Shown here piece by piece: positions 33,931-45,969 of a DNA stretch of 64,000 bases (positions are counted from its first letter, which is position 1; each line of letters starts with the position of its first letter). A model generated the notes under the pieces. That model was given only the letters and a program-made list of their open reading frames with translations, was not told where the DNA came from and ran no database searches. Both the position numbers and the translations under genes were made by a program. Source of the DNA: Pyrus communis (lineage: Eukaryota; Streptophyta; Magnoliopsida; Rosales; Rosaceae); the NCBI RefSeq assembly GCF_963583255.1, contig NC_084815.1:7053724-7117723 (forward strand), in the 5' to 3' direction.

Positions 33931-34233
33931 TGTTGCAGTCCTATTAGATTAGGAACGTGATTGTATAAATTCTAGTGTATTTAGGAGTATCTTGTATATT
34001 TACTTTAGTAGTTTAATTCCTATTAGAGTTGTAATCCTAATAGGTTAAGGATTTAACATTTCCTACTACTATGCATAAAGGCACAATAGGGTGGAACGGC
34101 ACACACCTCCTAATTACATCACAATGGGGTGAAACAGCACACACCTCCTAATTACATCTCTATCTTCCCTCTCTCTTGCCACCAGCCATCTCCCTCTCTG
34201 TCCTAAATACAGTTCAGTCAAATAGGCCCAACA
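33931..34233 (+). repeat. Left LTR of old copia element
   Basis: 303 bp, about 39 bp longer than the right LTR. The extra length is a tandem duplication ending CACACACCTCCTAATTACATC, present twice. Clearly diverged from the right LTR. Confidence 0.8.
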
Positions 34234-35524
34234 CATTATTAGCACAATCTTGTCAAGAACTGAAGGATCATGGAGAAGGCTCTCTTCTACAACATCGAAA
34301 GGCTTTTAATTATTTTCTGTCAATCAGATTCTTCTAAAATAAATTAAGAAATTTGAAGAAGCCTTGAAGCATGAAAACATTCCTTATGATGCATGAACCC
34401 ACTATATTTATATTTTCCTTTCAAATATATATATTGTATATATATGTTCATATATTTTTGTCAATATATATAATTGTTAATGCAATACGCAATTATGCTA
34501 TGTGGAATTTGTGAGTCAAAACATCGAAATTAATTTAGAAGCAATTCGGAAAACAAAACGACAACAAAAAAAAAAAGGAAAATAGGATTTATGTAGCACC
34601 GCCACCGCACCACTGTGGCACCATCGCTAAACCATCGCGCTGTCCTGCAGCCCAGCCACGTGGAGAATACCCTTGGAACGGTGTCATTTTTGACACCTTG
34701 GACGGATTGCAATAGCCTTTTGGGCTTGCTGCCATTAAACTACAACTAGGCCTAGGCCTAGGTCAAATTGCAAATGGGCATGAAGCCTTGGCCTACACCA
34801 ACATGCCTAAAGCCTGTTGGCCAACAGTCTCGGCTCGTGATCACCATAAGCCAGCCCATGCGGCCGAGCTTGCCTAGACCACCCCAAAACCAAAGCTAGC
34901 AATTTTGCTGCTGGGCTTATCCCAGACTCACGGCCTGTGGACTATAACCATGATCGGGCTACCCTGCAGCAACCCATGGCCCACAAAGCCTTTTTAGGGC
35001 CTTGCCCTACTCACGGCACCCAAGCCTAATGCTATTGGGCTATGGTTTTTCGAATCCAATGTTATTTTATGGCATTTTCTATAATTTTAACCCAAATGTT
35101 ATATTATTTTTGCTTTTACAATCGACCCTGTATGGTCCGATCTATTGAATTAATTAAAGTGACCAGCAGTCCATTAATCTGACAATTAATCCAAAATTAT
35201 TGACCTGAATTTCACTTTTTGGCAATTAACGATTCAATAAATTATTTCGTTTCTTTGAACCGTTGACTATCTTTCGTAGTCCTGAAGCACTCAGACTTGG
35301 GTTCTTAAAGCAACCACAAACCCCCTACGCTTTATTGTATATTGTATTATGTGTTCTTGCAGGTACCCCTATATATGAACTAAATGTTCATAGCTAAATC
35401 AAACCTGTAGTTTTGAATTTAGTGCTTTTGAAAACCCGCAGTTTTCATTCTAAACTTACCACATGAAACCCGTAGCTTTCATGTTTAAATTAAACCAATA
35501 CATATCTTGTATCCTCTGTTTAGG
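34234..35524 (+). other. Leader region of old copia element
   Basis: No reading frame recognised. 34,740-35,060 is rich in GGCCTAGGCC-like and CCCA-type words. This is an untranslated leader or unrelated inserted sequence. Confidence 0.4.
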
Positions 35525-36583
35525 GACATATCGAACTTGAACAAGCTTGATTTCACCGCTCTGGAAGTCTATGGAAGAAACTACCTAAAGTGGGTTCAAG
35601 ACGTAAAGCTTCGTCTTACTGCAAAGAGTCTTAGAGCTACTATCGAATAACCAACCAACAATGAATCTCAGAAAGCTACTGCTATGATCTTCATCCGTGG
35701 ACACATCCATGATGCACTATAGACTAAGTACTTCACAAAGGAAGATGCATGTACCCTCTAGCTCGCTCTAGCCGATCGCTTCAATCACCAGAAAGACATT
35801 TACTTGCCTGAAGCAAGACACAACTAGCAACATTTATGCTTCAAAGACTTTAAGTCCATGAATGAATACAACTCTGAAGTTTGTAGAATCCAATCATTGC
35901 TTAAGTTCTGTAAAAAGGACTTAACCAAACAAGATCTCCTCGAAAAGACCTATTCGACCTTCAATGCCACCAATACTGTTATGCAACAACAATATAGAGC
36001 ACAAAAGTTCACCAAGTTTTCGGATTTGATATTTGTTTTACTTTTCCCTATGGCGCAAGTTTTCAGCTGACTTCAGGAAAATGGCCTTACAGCTACCTTT
36101 TGTAATGTGCCATGTGATTGATTCAACCATTTTTTGGTGAAGAATCATTAAGCTCGACCCGCTGGAGCGAACATTGTGCCTGAAGCGCATGCGACCAATT
36201 TTAGCAGCCACAACCGATGGAAACCTCGTTATGGCCGTGGAAATGGGCAGCAAGCCCCACCACGGGCCCAAGGTCAACAAAACAGAGGCCCACCCAATGG
36301 AGGAAATTTGACCCAGAAGTGCCAATCCCTTGCACCTGAGGCCTCAAACTTCAAGAACAAGGGAAAAACTATCGTTCAATCGGCTTCCATTGAAATAGAC
36401 ATGTGTTATCGCTGCGGATCAAAGGATCATTGGTCACGCATATGCCAAGCTAACCCCGAAGCCATTACCAAGTATCATTCCCATCGTGAGTCTAACTTTG
36501 TGCTTGTAGAACTTCCCGAAGATACTACTACAACTTTAGAGGTTTCAGATTTTCAGGAGGCATCCGCTCGTATGGAAGAATAA
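35525..36583 (+). pseudogene. GAG remnant of old copia element
   Basis: Reads NLNKLDFTALEVYGRNYLKW and on, with several in-frame stops, then a clean 135-codon stretch (36,176-36,583) holding the zinc knuckle CYRCGSKDHWSRIC. Confidence 0.75.
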
Positions 36584-36783
36584 AGTTTTATTTTTCTAAA
36601 GACATGTTAGGGTGTTTTACACCCCTAGTGGCCGAACCCCACCCCCCCCCCCTAAATTTTGAGGTTTATGTTTTAATTTTCGGACAATTTTTCTAAGTCT
36701 TTGGAATTATTTGTTTGGTTTTGGTTTGTTTTGAATTATGGACAATTATTTTATGGATATTATTTCTCGAATTGATCAATTGA

Positions 36784-37735
36784 ATGAATGGAATTATATT
36801 TATGCATGTGACTGATTCAATTAATTTATTTCTAGGTATGACTTGTGGAGAAGTTAGTTGTTTGGCTGATAGTGCCACCACGCACACCATATTGTGTGAA
36901 AAACAATATTTTACTAATTTTATACCTAAAAATGTACCTCTGACAACCTTTTCAAGCTCATCCAACCTAATAGAAGGATATGAAAATGCTCGTATAATGT
37001 TGTCTAATGGTACTGAATTAACCATTAAAAAGGCACTATATTCTCCATGTTCTGGAAGAACGTTGCTGACTTTTAGAAATATTCGAGATAATCAATATCA
37101 TGTTGAAACCACTGAAGAGTATGGTTCTGAATTTCTTTGTATCACTTCTTACAAATATGACCAGAAGCGTATTCATGAGAAGCTGGAACGTCTCCCGAAT
37201 GGGTTGTACATAACAACCATTCGTGCAATTGAGAACTATCACATGGCCAGCCCTATGACCGAATTCCATACCACTTTGTTGTTTTGGCATGATCAAATGG
37301 GACACCCCGAACGAGATATGATGTGTCATATCCTCATAGTATCACATGGGCATCACTTGAAATCTTATCCCGGTCATCCGTTTTGCAAAACATGCTCCCT
37401 AGGGAAGTTGAACATTCAACCCTCACTTACAAAGATTATTCACGATCCCCTAAGTTTCTTCAAAGGATTCAAGGGGATATTTGTGGACCTATCTAACCAA
37501 TATGCGGACCATGTAGATACTTCATGGTGTTGGTTAATGAATCGGTGCGATGGTCATATGTCTACTTATTGTCCACACACAATGATGTATTTGCAAAATT
37601 CTTAGCACAAATTATTAAGCTTAGGGCTCACCACCCTGATTATCCGATTAAGTCGATTCGACTGGATAATGTTGGAAAGTTAATGTCACAGACCTTTGAC
37701 GATTATTGAATGTCTGTTAGGTTTGATGTTGAACA
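36784..37735 (+). pseudogene. Protease-integrase remnant of old copia element
   Basis: Starts near MTCGEVSCLADSATTHTIL (protease region, DSA at the catalytic triplet), then an integrase zinc-binding region HDQMGHPERDMM..CKTCSLGK. The integrase core breaks into other frames after 37,500. Confidence 0.75.
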
Positions 37736-38296
37736 TCGTGTACCTCATGTTCACACTCAAAATGGCCTAGCATAAGCTTTCATAAAGTTCCTTCAAACGA
37801 TATCTCGAACTTTGGTTATGCGAACCAACTTGCTAGTATCTGCTTGGGGCCATGCAATATTGCACACAGCTATGTTGGTTCACATGAGCCCCATGCTACC
37901 CAACCTCATTCACCGTTACAGTTGGTTACTAGATATGAACCTGACATCTCGCATTTACGTGTGTTTGGGTGCGCAGTATATGTGCCAATAACGCCGTCAC
38001 TACGTACCAAAATGAGTCCTTAAAGAAAAATAGGAATCTATGTCAATTATGATTCATCATCCATTATTCGCTACGTAGAGCCCTTAACATGAGATCTTTT
38101 TACCTCATGTTTTTTGGATTCTCACTTCGATGAGATAGTCTTCCCGTCATTAGGAGGAGATAAGATCACTAAAGTTCATGTAGAACGTCGTAAATTATTG
38201 TGGATTACTCCCACTATGTTTGATTTAGATCCCCGCACACTTCAGTCTGAAACTAAAGTGTGACACATTCTAGATCTTCAGAGCATCGTTCAAAGC

Positions 38297-40330
38297 ATGT
38301 CAGATACTTTTACTAATCGAGCAAAGATGACGAGATCACATATACCCGCTGTAAATGCACCTACAAGGATGGACGTACTTAATGTATGTCGTAACACTGC
38401 CTTGGAAGGCCGCACCGTCCCTGAGGGTCAAGCAACCACACCTTCCACGTGGCCCGGTACACTGGCAGTTAGCCAATCACCTGCTCCTACCCTAAAGCCT
38501 TTTAGGCCCCCTGGTTCAAAGGATTCACAACCCCAGAAAAGGAAAACGGCACAAACTAGTGACCCTAGTCTAAATATGACCATTGCTTACTCATTTGTTC
38601 CCACACATAAGGTTATTCTAGATTATAGTGATGTCTTAGATGAGACAAACCGGCCTCCCTAGAATCGTGAGACTTCGATCCATTACACAGTATTGGATGA
38701 GGTTTGGAATCGGAATGAGATGATTGTCGATGATGTATTTGCGTATACCATTGCTTCTGACGTCATGCTTAGCGATGACATTGAACCATGTTCCATTGAT
38801 GAATGTCAACGTAAAACGGATTAGTCAAACTGGAAATAAGCAATCAGGTTGAACTTGATTCGCTCACGAAACGTAAGGTGTTTGTGCCTGTAGCTCATAC
38901 TCCGCCACATGTGAAGCCCGTGGGCTACAAGTGGGTTTTCATGATGAAGTCTAATGAGAAGAATGAAATAGTGCGATACAAAGCACACCTCATAACGCAA
39001 GGCTTCTCTCAACGCCCTGGGATTGATTATGAAAAGACGTATTCCCCCGTAATGGACGTCATAATGTTCTGCTACCTTAGCAAGTTGATAGTTTCTGAAA
39101 AACTGAATATGCAGCTTATGGACGTGGTAATCGTGTATCTCTATGGGGATATAGATACGGAAATCTACATAAAAGTTTCAGAAGGACTTCCATTGACTGG
39201 TTCAAATAGTTCTAGACCACGGAACACTATCTCGATTAGATTGAGTAGATCACTCTACGAATTAAAACAATCCGGGTGAATGTGGTATAACCGTCTGAGT
39301 GAATATTTGACGAGTCAGGGTTATGTGAACAATGAAGAATGCCCAAGTATGTTCATTAAGAAGTCACATTCCGGATTTGCGATGGTTGAAGTTTATGTCA
39401 ACGACATGAACCTCATCGAAACTCTTGCAAACCTTGAGGAAATTGCCGTTCACTTGAAATCGGAATTTGAGATGAAAGATCTTAGGAAAACTCGATATTG
39501 TCTCAGCCTAGAGATCGAGCGTTGTTCGAATGGAATCTTAGTACATCAATCGAACTACACCCATAAGGTGTTGCGACGTTTTAATGAGGATAATGCTAAA
39601 CGAGATCATTTCCGTCCCAATGAGGATGAGGAAGAGATTTTGGAGCCTGAAGTTTCATATCTAAGTGCAATTGATGCTTTATTGTACTTGGCTCAATGCA
39701 CTAAACCTAACATCTCCTACGCTATTTATCTTTTGGCTAGATACAACAACGCGCCTACACGCAGACGCTGGAATTGTGTTAAAGACATTTTCCGCTACCT
39801 CAAAGGTACGACAGATTTGGGCTTGTTCTACACCCATGAATCCTCGAGATGAGCCACCGCCCCCTCGATCCTCGGGTTGATTCTCGCATCGTTGGTTACG
39901 CATATAATGGTTATCTATTTGACCCACATAGGGCACGTTCTCAAACGGGCTATGTCTTTACTGTTGGAGACACCTCTACATCTTGGAAGTCTACCAAGCA
40001 AACGTTAGTTACGACTTCTTCGAACCATGCTGAGATTTTCGCCCTACATAAAGCATCACGTGCGTGCTTTTGGTTGAGAGCAATCATGGAACATATTCGA
40101 AGCACTAGTAGTTTTTCTTCCGCCATTAACCTTCCTACGACAATCTTTGAAGACAATGCAGGATGTATCGAGTAGTTAAAGAAGGGATGCATCGAGGGAG
40201 ACAACTCCAATCACATAACGCCAAAGTTCTTTTATTCTCACCAGTAACAACAACATAAGAACATTAAAGTCAAGCAAATTCGTTCCCAGGACAACCCAGC
40301 CGATCTCTTCACCAAGTCTACTTTTCAAAA
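38297..40330 (+). pseudogene. RT-RNase H remnant of old copia element
   Basis: RT appears from ~38,878 (GYKWVFMMKSNEKNEIVRYK, LITQGFSQRPGIDYEKTYSP) and passes through a TGA near 39,277. The catalytic motif reads YVND rather than YVDD. RNase H fragments follow, including SQTGYVFTVGDTSTSWKSTK and EDNAGCIE, in shifted frames. Confidence 0.78.
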
Positions 40331-40810
40331 GCTCGTCCAAGGAATTGGTATGCATAAATTATCTAAGTTGAATTGCTTGTAGTTCTCTTATTTGGAAGTT
40401 ATGTCTAACTCAGGGGGAGTATCCTGAAGCATACTCACTTGATCTTAATGTACTCTTTTTTCTACGATTAGGATCATTTTTCCCACTAGGTTTTTGCTAC
40501 CTAATGAGGTTTTGATGAGGTGCCCATCCTGGGATGATCATACTCCGTTGAGTTCACTACTTTCATCCTGTTTGACATTTGTTTTAGACATTATGCATAC
40601 TTCTCACTTTTCTCCTTAGTCTATGGGTTTTTACCTACCTTAGGTTTTACCATAGCGAGGTTTTGTGACTTTTACTACACATGCATACTTTCTTTTAAAT
40701 TTGAGACTTGCATTCACCAATTGTGCTGACGACTTCATCAACTGTTCTACCTTATTTGCTAAAGATCTGATGCGATGTTTTGTTTGAGTATTTACACACT
40801 CAAGGGGAAG

Positions 40811-41074
40811 TGTTGCAATCCTATTGGATTATGAATGTGATTGTGTAAATCCTAGTGTATCTAAGAGTATCTTTTATATTCCCTTTAGTAGTTTAATTCC
40901 TATTAGAGTTGTAATCCTAATAGGGTAAGGATTTAACCTTCCCTACTGCTATAAATAAAGGCACAATGGAGTGAAGCAACACACATCTCAAAACTACATC
41001 TTTCTCTTCTCTTTCTGTTGCTGCTGGCCCCCTCCCTCTCTATCCTAAATACAGTTCGGTCAAATAAGCCTACA
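40811..41074 (+). repeat. Right LTR of old copia element
   Basis: 264 bp. Keeps CTATAAATAAAGGCACAATG, a likely TATA region, and ends GCCTACA. Confidence 0.8.
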
Positions 41075-41452
41075 CCAATAATGAATTTCTTCTTGACTAA
41101 TAAACAAATTGTTTCGCCCCTACTAGTTATTTTAATTAATTATTAATGTTTAATCTATTGGCTTGGATTTCATATAACACTGCAGCAAAATGAAAACACA
41201 ACAGCAACTCGACCAAAACTAGCCAGAAACAAAAACACAACAATTAGTTCGTTGATGCAACTAGTTCAACAAGACGATAAGGAATCTATAGGAGCAAAAA
41301 TGAAGCTATAAGCAAGTCAATAAGACAATGGGCCCGCCCAATAAGTCCATGACTGCCTTTTAATCTTCACAAAATAGGTTTTGTAGTTGCCCACCAACTA
41401 TTTGAAAAATTGCCCAACTGAAAGTTTTCAATATTGAATCAAATTTCAAACC
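41075..41452. other. Stretch between old copia element and PPR pseudogene
   Basis: No feature recognised. The last ~100 bp would be the promoter or leader of the former PPR gene. Confidence 0.35.
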
Positions 41453-44400
41453 ATGAGTATAAGATGGTCGGGTCGAGGCTACTAACACCCACACATCTTT
41501 CTCAGATTATACAAGAGCAGAAAAAACTTGTTGATGGCCCTCCAAATTTCAACTCAAGCAAAATCTAAGTATCCCAATTACTGTCACAACGGTCTAGTCT
41601 ACACCACCATGATCAGCATTCTTGGAAACTGTGGCCGAATCGCTGAGATGAAGGATGTGATTAATGAGATGATAAACGACTTCTGCGAATCCAAAGATTT
41701 AGTTTTTGCAACTGTAATTAAAACCTAGCAAGCTGGATTTTTGGAGGATGTAGTGTCTCTATTTAACAACATTTCCAAGTTCAACTATGATAATTGGACA
41801 CATTCTTTCAATACCTTTTTGCAGATTATGGTCAATGAATCTAAACTTAAAGCTGCTCGTCCTATTTTTATGGAGCATTGTTATGGGTGGGAGGTGAACT
41901 TTCAGGTTGGGTCCTTGAATTTGCTCATGCTTGCTTTAAGCCAAAATGGTCGTTTAGATATTACCCTGCAAGTTTAAAAGGGTCGTTTAGATATTACCCT
42001 GCAAGTTTTTCAAGAGATGGATTATCAGAGTTTAATCCATATAGGGAAAATTACTGGATTTTGATGAAAGGGTTGTGTGAAGATAAGAGACTCAATGAGA
42101 TGACCCATTTGTTGTATTCAATGTTTTGGAGAATTTCTCTGAAGGTTTGTGGTGAAGATGTTGTAATTTATAGAACCTTGTTAGATGCCTTGTGTGATAC
42201 TGGAGAGATAGACGAAGTTGTCAAAATTCTTAGTATTAAGGAGGGGGCTCAAGGCCCCTAAGCGATGTAGACAAAATCTTGATTTCAGACGTTATGGCAG
42301 TGGCACAGACATGGAAATGATTAAGCTGTTGATTAATGAAGCTCTAGTGAGAGGTGGGATTCCCAATTTGGCAAGTTATAGTACTATGGCAATTGATCTT
42401 TACAATGAAAATAAGATTTGTGAGGTTGACAAAGTGGTCAAGGAAATGTAAGATAAGGGCTATAGGCCAACAACGTTGGTCTTTGAAGCAAAAACAACTG
42501 CATTGTGTAAAGAAAAGAAAGTTGTGGAAGCAGTCGAGGTGATTAAAAAGGAAATAGAGGAGGCAAACTATGTACTGATGTGGTAGAAACTAGCACACAA
42601 ATTAAACCCTATAATTTAGACAATTGTAGTATGAGCAAGTAAGGATCGTTCTAGGTCGGGGATTAGGAGGGATGCTAATCAATACAAATTAAACTTAAAA
42701 AACTGAAAACTAAGCTAGACTAACACAAAAAAAGAACTGAGGGGGATTTTTGGACGAATTTTAACAAAAATAAATTAAATTGCAGCAAACGAATTAGGTC
42801 TTGTACGAGATATAGGTGAAAGGCTAGCTAGAGGATTGTTCTCCACACATGAAACATATGCATACAAATTGATTTCCAATTATTATTTCTATAAACCATG
42901 AAACAATGCCCCAAATTAATTGTGAATTGCATAAATTAACTCTCAGATTTTCCTAGGTTCATTGAATTGGACTCAGCGACCCAACCAAATTATTCTTCTC
43001 AAGTTCCTTAACTATGAAAAGCATGATAGAGATACATCTCAAAGATCATTAAGTTTTGTGAAAATCATAAGCATTGACGAAGTATTCGTAACTATGAAAA
43101 GCATGATACTCCTACCAAGAATTTACTTAACTCAATCATGACTAGTGACTTTTACTACTTGCAAATATAAGTTCATAACGATTAGGTGAAATTCCCTTAT
43201 ATTCTAGCATCAAATCCCTGCATGCAAATTAAGTATGCATCCTTAATAAACATACAAGAATAAGTTCTCTATAAAGCAGATAGGTAAATCGCATTCATGT
43301 TTTATGAAACAATAACTGGATGTAATCAATTTATATAAAACATATGATCACAACCTCAAATTCACCTCTAGCTAAAAAGAAATTTAGTTACGCATGTTCA
43401 ACATAACTGAAAAACAATCTAAAATAAACATTAAAACTAAACAAGGATAGAAAGAACTCTGAAAACTCCAACGGTTGAATGGCAGGTTGCAGCACAATCT
43501 CTCTCCTCTAATATTTGTGGCACAACTTGTTTATATAGGGCAAATGGCACGGCTGAATCCAAGGAGAAAAAGGATTAGGGTGTTTGAATTATCTTAGGAC
43601 TCCAAGAATCAGATGGGAATTATTTAGAGTGTGATAAGGATTCCTTTTGCAGCTGGAAATAAGATGAGATAATGTTGGATAAAATGGGATAATGTTGGAT
43701 AAGGTTATATGAGATAAGAGAAGACTGGATAAGATGAGATAAGTTTGGATAAGATAATGTTCCTCTCTAACTATGATTCATCTTTCCTGTGTAATTCCTT
43801 GTCTTCCAAGCCTCAACTTTAATTTCTCTAGATTTTAGCACATGTCTAGCACCATTTAAACACCAAAAACATTCAGCCCATATGCCATCCGCACATGTTA
43901 TCCAATCCAAGTCCAAAACTGCTCCAAATTGATCCATTTGATTATTTATTGTCATCTTTACCAACTAGACCTACAATAATACAAAAATAACATAAATTAC
44001 CAAAATAAATGGACATTAACGACATAAATGCAAAGAAACAAGATAACAAAGTTGCATACATATGCTCCTATCATTTACCAACTTTAAGAGTGTATAATGT
44101 TGTTATGAGATGTCTTTGTAACGAAGGGCAATCAGTTCTGGCCATTTCTTATTTGAAGAAGATGGAAAAGCAAATGGGTTGTTTTGCTGACAAGAAAACT
44201 TATGGCATTCTAGTCGATGGGCTTTATGATGAGAGTCAATTTCTAGATGTGAATCGAGTATTGCAGGAGATGTTGATCAAGTCACATTGGCCCTGTGTTG
44301 AGACTTACAATAGATTGATTAGGGGTATTTGCAAAATGGGCTGGCAATATGAAGTTGTTATGTGGTTGGAGGAGATGATGAGTCAGTCTATGATACCGGA

Positions 44401-44497
44401 ATATTCAATTTGGAACTCATTGGTGTCATCTGTGTGTTGTAGCATGGCCAATGTTAAGGCTTGCTCTGAGACTTGTAACCGATTAAAGAATTCTTAA
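41453..44497 (+). pseudogene. P-class pentatricopeptide repeat gene, disrupted
   Basis: PPR proteins bind organelle RNA, and this one is broken. From ATG 41,453 the recognisable parts are VYTTMISILGNCGRIAEMK, HCYGWEVNFQVGSLNLLMLA, HLLYSMFWRISLK, VIYRTLLDALCDTGEIDE and GLKAPKRCRQNL. After an insertion come TLRVYNVVMRCLCNEG, KKTYGILVDGLYDESQFLD, VETYNRLIRGICKMG and a stop at 44,497. The order matches, from memory, the Arabidopsis EMB3101-type (At1g05600) PPR. Lesions include TAG at 41,726-41,728, a frameshift near 41,515, a 33-bp tandem duplication with a stop (41,948-42,008), frameshifts near 42,030 and 42,240, TAA near 42,450, and a 1,498-bp solo-LTR-like insertion at 42,576-44,073. There is no intron evidence. 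Confidence 0.85.
42576..44073. mobile_element. Solo-LTR-like insertion in the PPR pseudogene
   Basis: Begins TGATGTGGTAG and ends CTCCTATCA (TG...CA). The flanking 5-bp sequences TGTAC and TTTAC differ at one site, fitting a decayed target duplication. No gag-pol or paired LTR is present. It is related along its length to 45,970-47,929 (GGATCGTTCTA.GTCGGGGATT, TTGATTTCCAATT, CTCAGATTTTCCT, TATATTCTAGCATCAAAT). It contains a GATAAG-rich minisatellite at 43,656-43,760. Calling it a solo LTR is inference. Confidence 0.7.
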
Positions 44498-45524
44498 TTG
44501 TTTCTTGCTCTTATTTATGCATTTCCATTTGTGTACACTGACTAATTAGTAGTTCTAGAGAAGACATCTCTTTTCTAGAAAAATGAATTTTCTACAACAA
44601 CAGCATAGCTTTCAGTTTCCTATGATACTTCTTATGATTCCGAAGATGGAACAAATTTGAAGGATTGTGTTTGTATGAAAAGGATGACGATCGATCAATG
44701 TATTAAAAGGCAAAGGCTTTCCCTGGATAGCCGTGCCTAGGCATGAGGCGTCAGGTAAATCCTTATGGGACCTTAAATAATAGGGGACTGTTGTGAGTTA
44801 TTGAGAAAAACAAGGAAACATGGGACTTGTGGGTTTCAAAAATAAAAGAAAAATAGACTTGTCCAAAACGATGTCATTTTTGTACAAGTCTTAAAAAGAA
44901 AAAGAAAAATTTCTCTTCTTCTTCTTTGCAGTCATCTTCCTTGTGAAGATGCCGCACACCTTGTAACCATAAACCGAGATGGCAATCTTCGACTTTAATT
45001 TACCCAGATGACAAAGTCATTTGACTTCAATTTTGGGTCGCTGATGGATCTGGGAACGCTCGCCATCCGCCTTTAGGTGCGTCTCAACTGCCTAGGCTCA
45101 CCTGGGCGAGTTTTCACCCACTCCTACTGGGTAAAGGCGTTATCACTCCCGCCCCACCTCCAAAGACGCCTAGGCTCGCCTTTTAAAACACTGCAATCGA
45201 TATTAGACTTATTTCAAGGGTTACATAGGACCAATTAACGAAACACATATACCAGTTGTCGTGCCTAGAGAAATGTAATTACCATATATTTCAAAGGGGC
45301 AACACATTTCAAAATGTTATGATTATTTGTGATTTTAATATGCACTTTACATTTATATAGGCTCATGATTCATGTATATTCATGGAGGCCTTGAGAAGAC
45401 CAGAATTGAAATTTCCTTACCCTTTTTTTATTATTAATCAACTTTAGTCTTATATGAATGTGTTTCTTCATTTATTATCTTATGAAAACAAAACTCCTTA
45501 TATTTGTCTTTTAAATTATGTATA
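44498..45524. other. Stretch after PPR pseudogene
   Basis: Mostly non-coding. It holds the possible inverted-repeat element at 44,699-45,195 and otherwise nothing recognised. Confidence 0.4.
44699..45195. mobile_element. Possible hAT-like MITE with GCCTAGGC-rich ends
   Basis: The left end reads TTAAAAGGCAAAGGC and the right end reads GCCTTTTAAAACACTG, partly inverted. Both flanks contain GCCTAGGC-type words (GTGCCTAGGCATGAGG and ACGCCTAGGCTCGCC). A common plant repeat has this terminus (AGTGTTTTAAAAGGCG, from memory). No clean target duplication found. Confidence 0.35.
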
Positions 45525-45969
45525 TAGGTATACTTAGTTGATCCTGGATATCCACATATGAAAGGATATATTAAACCTTATATGGGTGAACGATATCATC
45601 TTCTTGAACATCGATGTGGAAGTCAAGCAAAAGGAAAAAAAAAAATATTTAATGAGAGGCATTCCTTAAGATGAACAGTTGAAAGAACTTTTAGTGTTTG
45701 AGAAAATAAATGTACAATGATTCGTCGAATACATAACTTCCTTTTTGAAAAACTAGTAGAAATTGTTGTTGCTTCAATGAGTTTACACAATTTTATTAAG
45801 AATCATTGTATGACAGATCAAGAGTTCCAACCTTATAATAATGGCGAGCTACTTCCGTTCATACATGAGGATGACCCATACAGATGAAGAGATTGTTGAT
45901 GAAAATTCTACGCATAGGCAACAAATATTGGTTGAACGAGAAATAATTACTAATCTTCTTATGTCTAGT
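45525..45969 (+). pseudogene. PIF/Harbinger transposase 3' fragment
   Basis: Reads YLVDPGYPHMKGYIKPYMGE, then RYHLLEHRCGSQAKGKKKIF, a stop in place of the usual Arg/Asn before TVERTFSVW, then a frameshift. It then reads EIVVASMSLHNFIKNH and DQEFQPYNNGELLPF, ending NLLMSS*. This is the C-terminal part of the DDE_Tnp_4 (HARBI1-like) nuclease. The N-terminal part and the terminal inverted repeats are missing. Confidence 0.8.

Larger units (their letters stand above)
33931..41074 (+). mobile_element. Old, degenerate Ty1/copia retrotransposon
   Basis: Bounded by LTRs at 33,931-34,233 and 40,811-41,074 (TGTTGCAGTCC.. against TGTTGCAATCC..), with a purine tract CAAGGGGAAG just before the right LTR. 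Internal order is leader, GAG, protease-like, integrase, RT and RNase H in plus orientation, all broken by stops and frameshifts. No clear 5-bp target duplication and no canonical Met-tRNA primer site were found, which fits great age or altered ends. It separates the PAP16-like gene from the PPR pseudogene. Confidence 0.85.
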
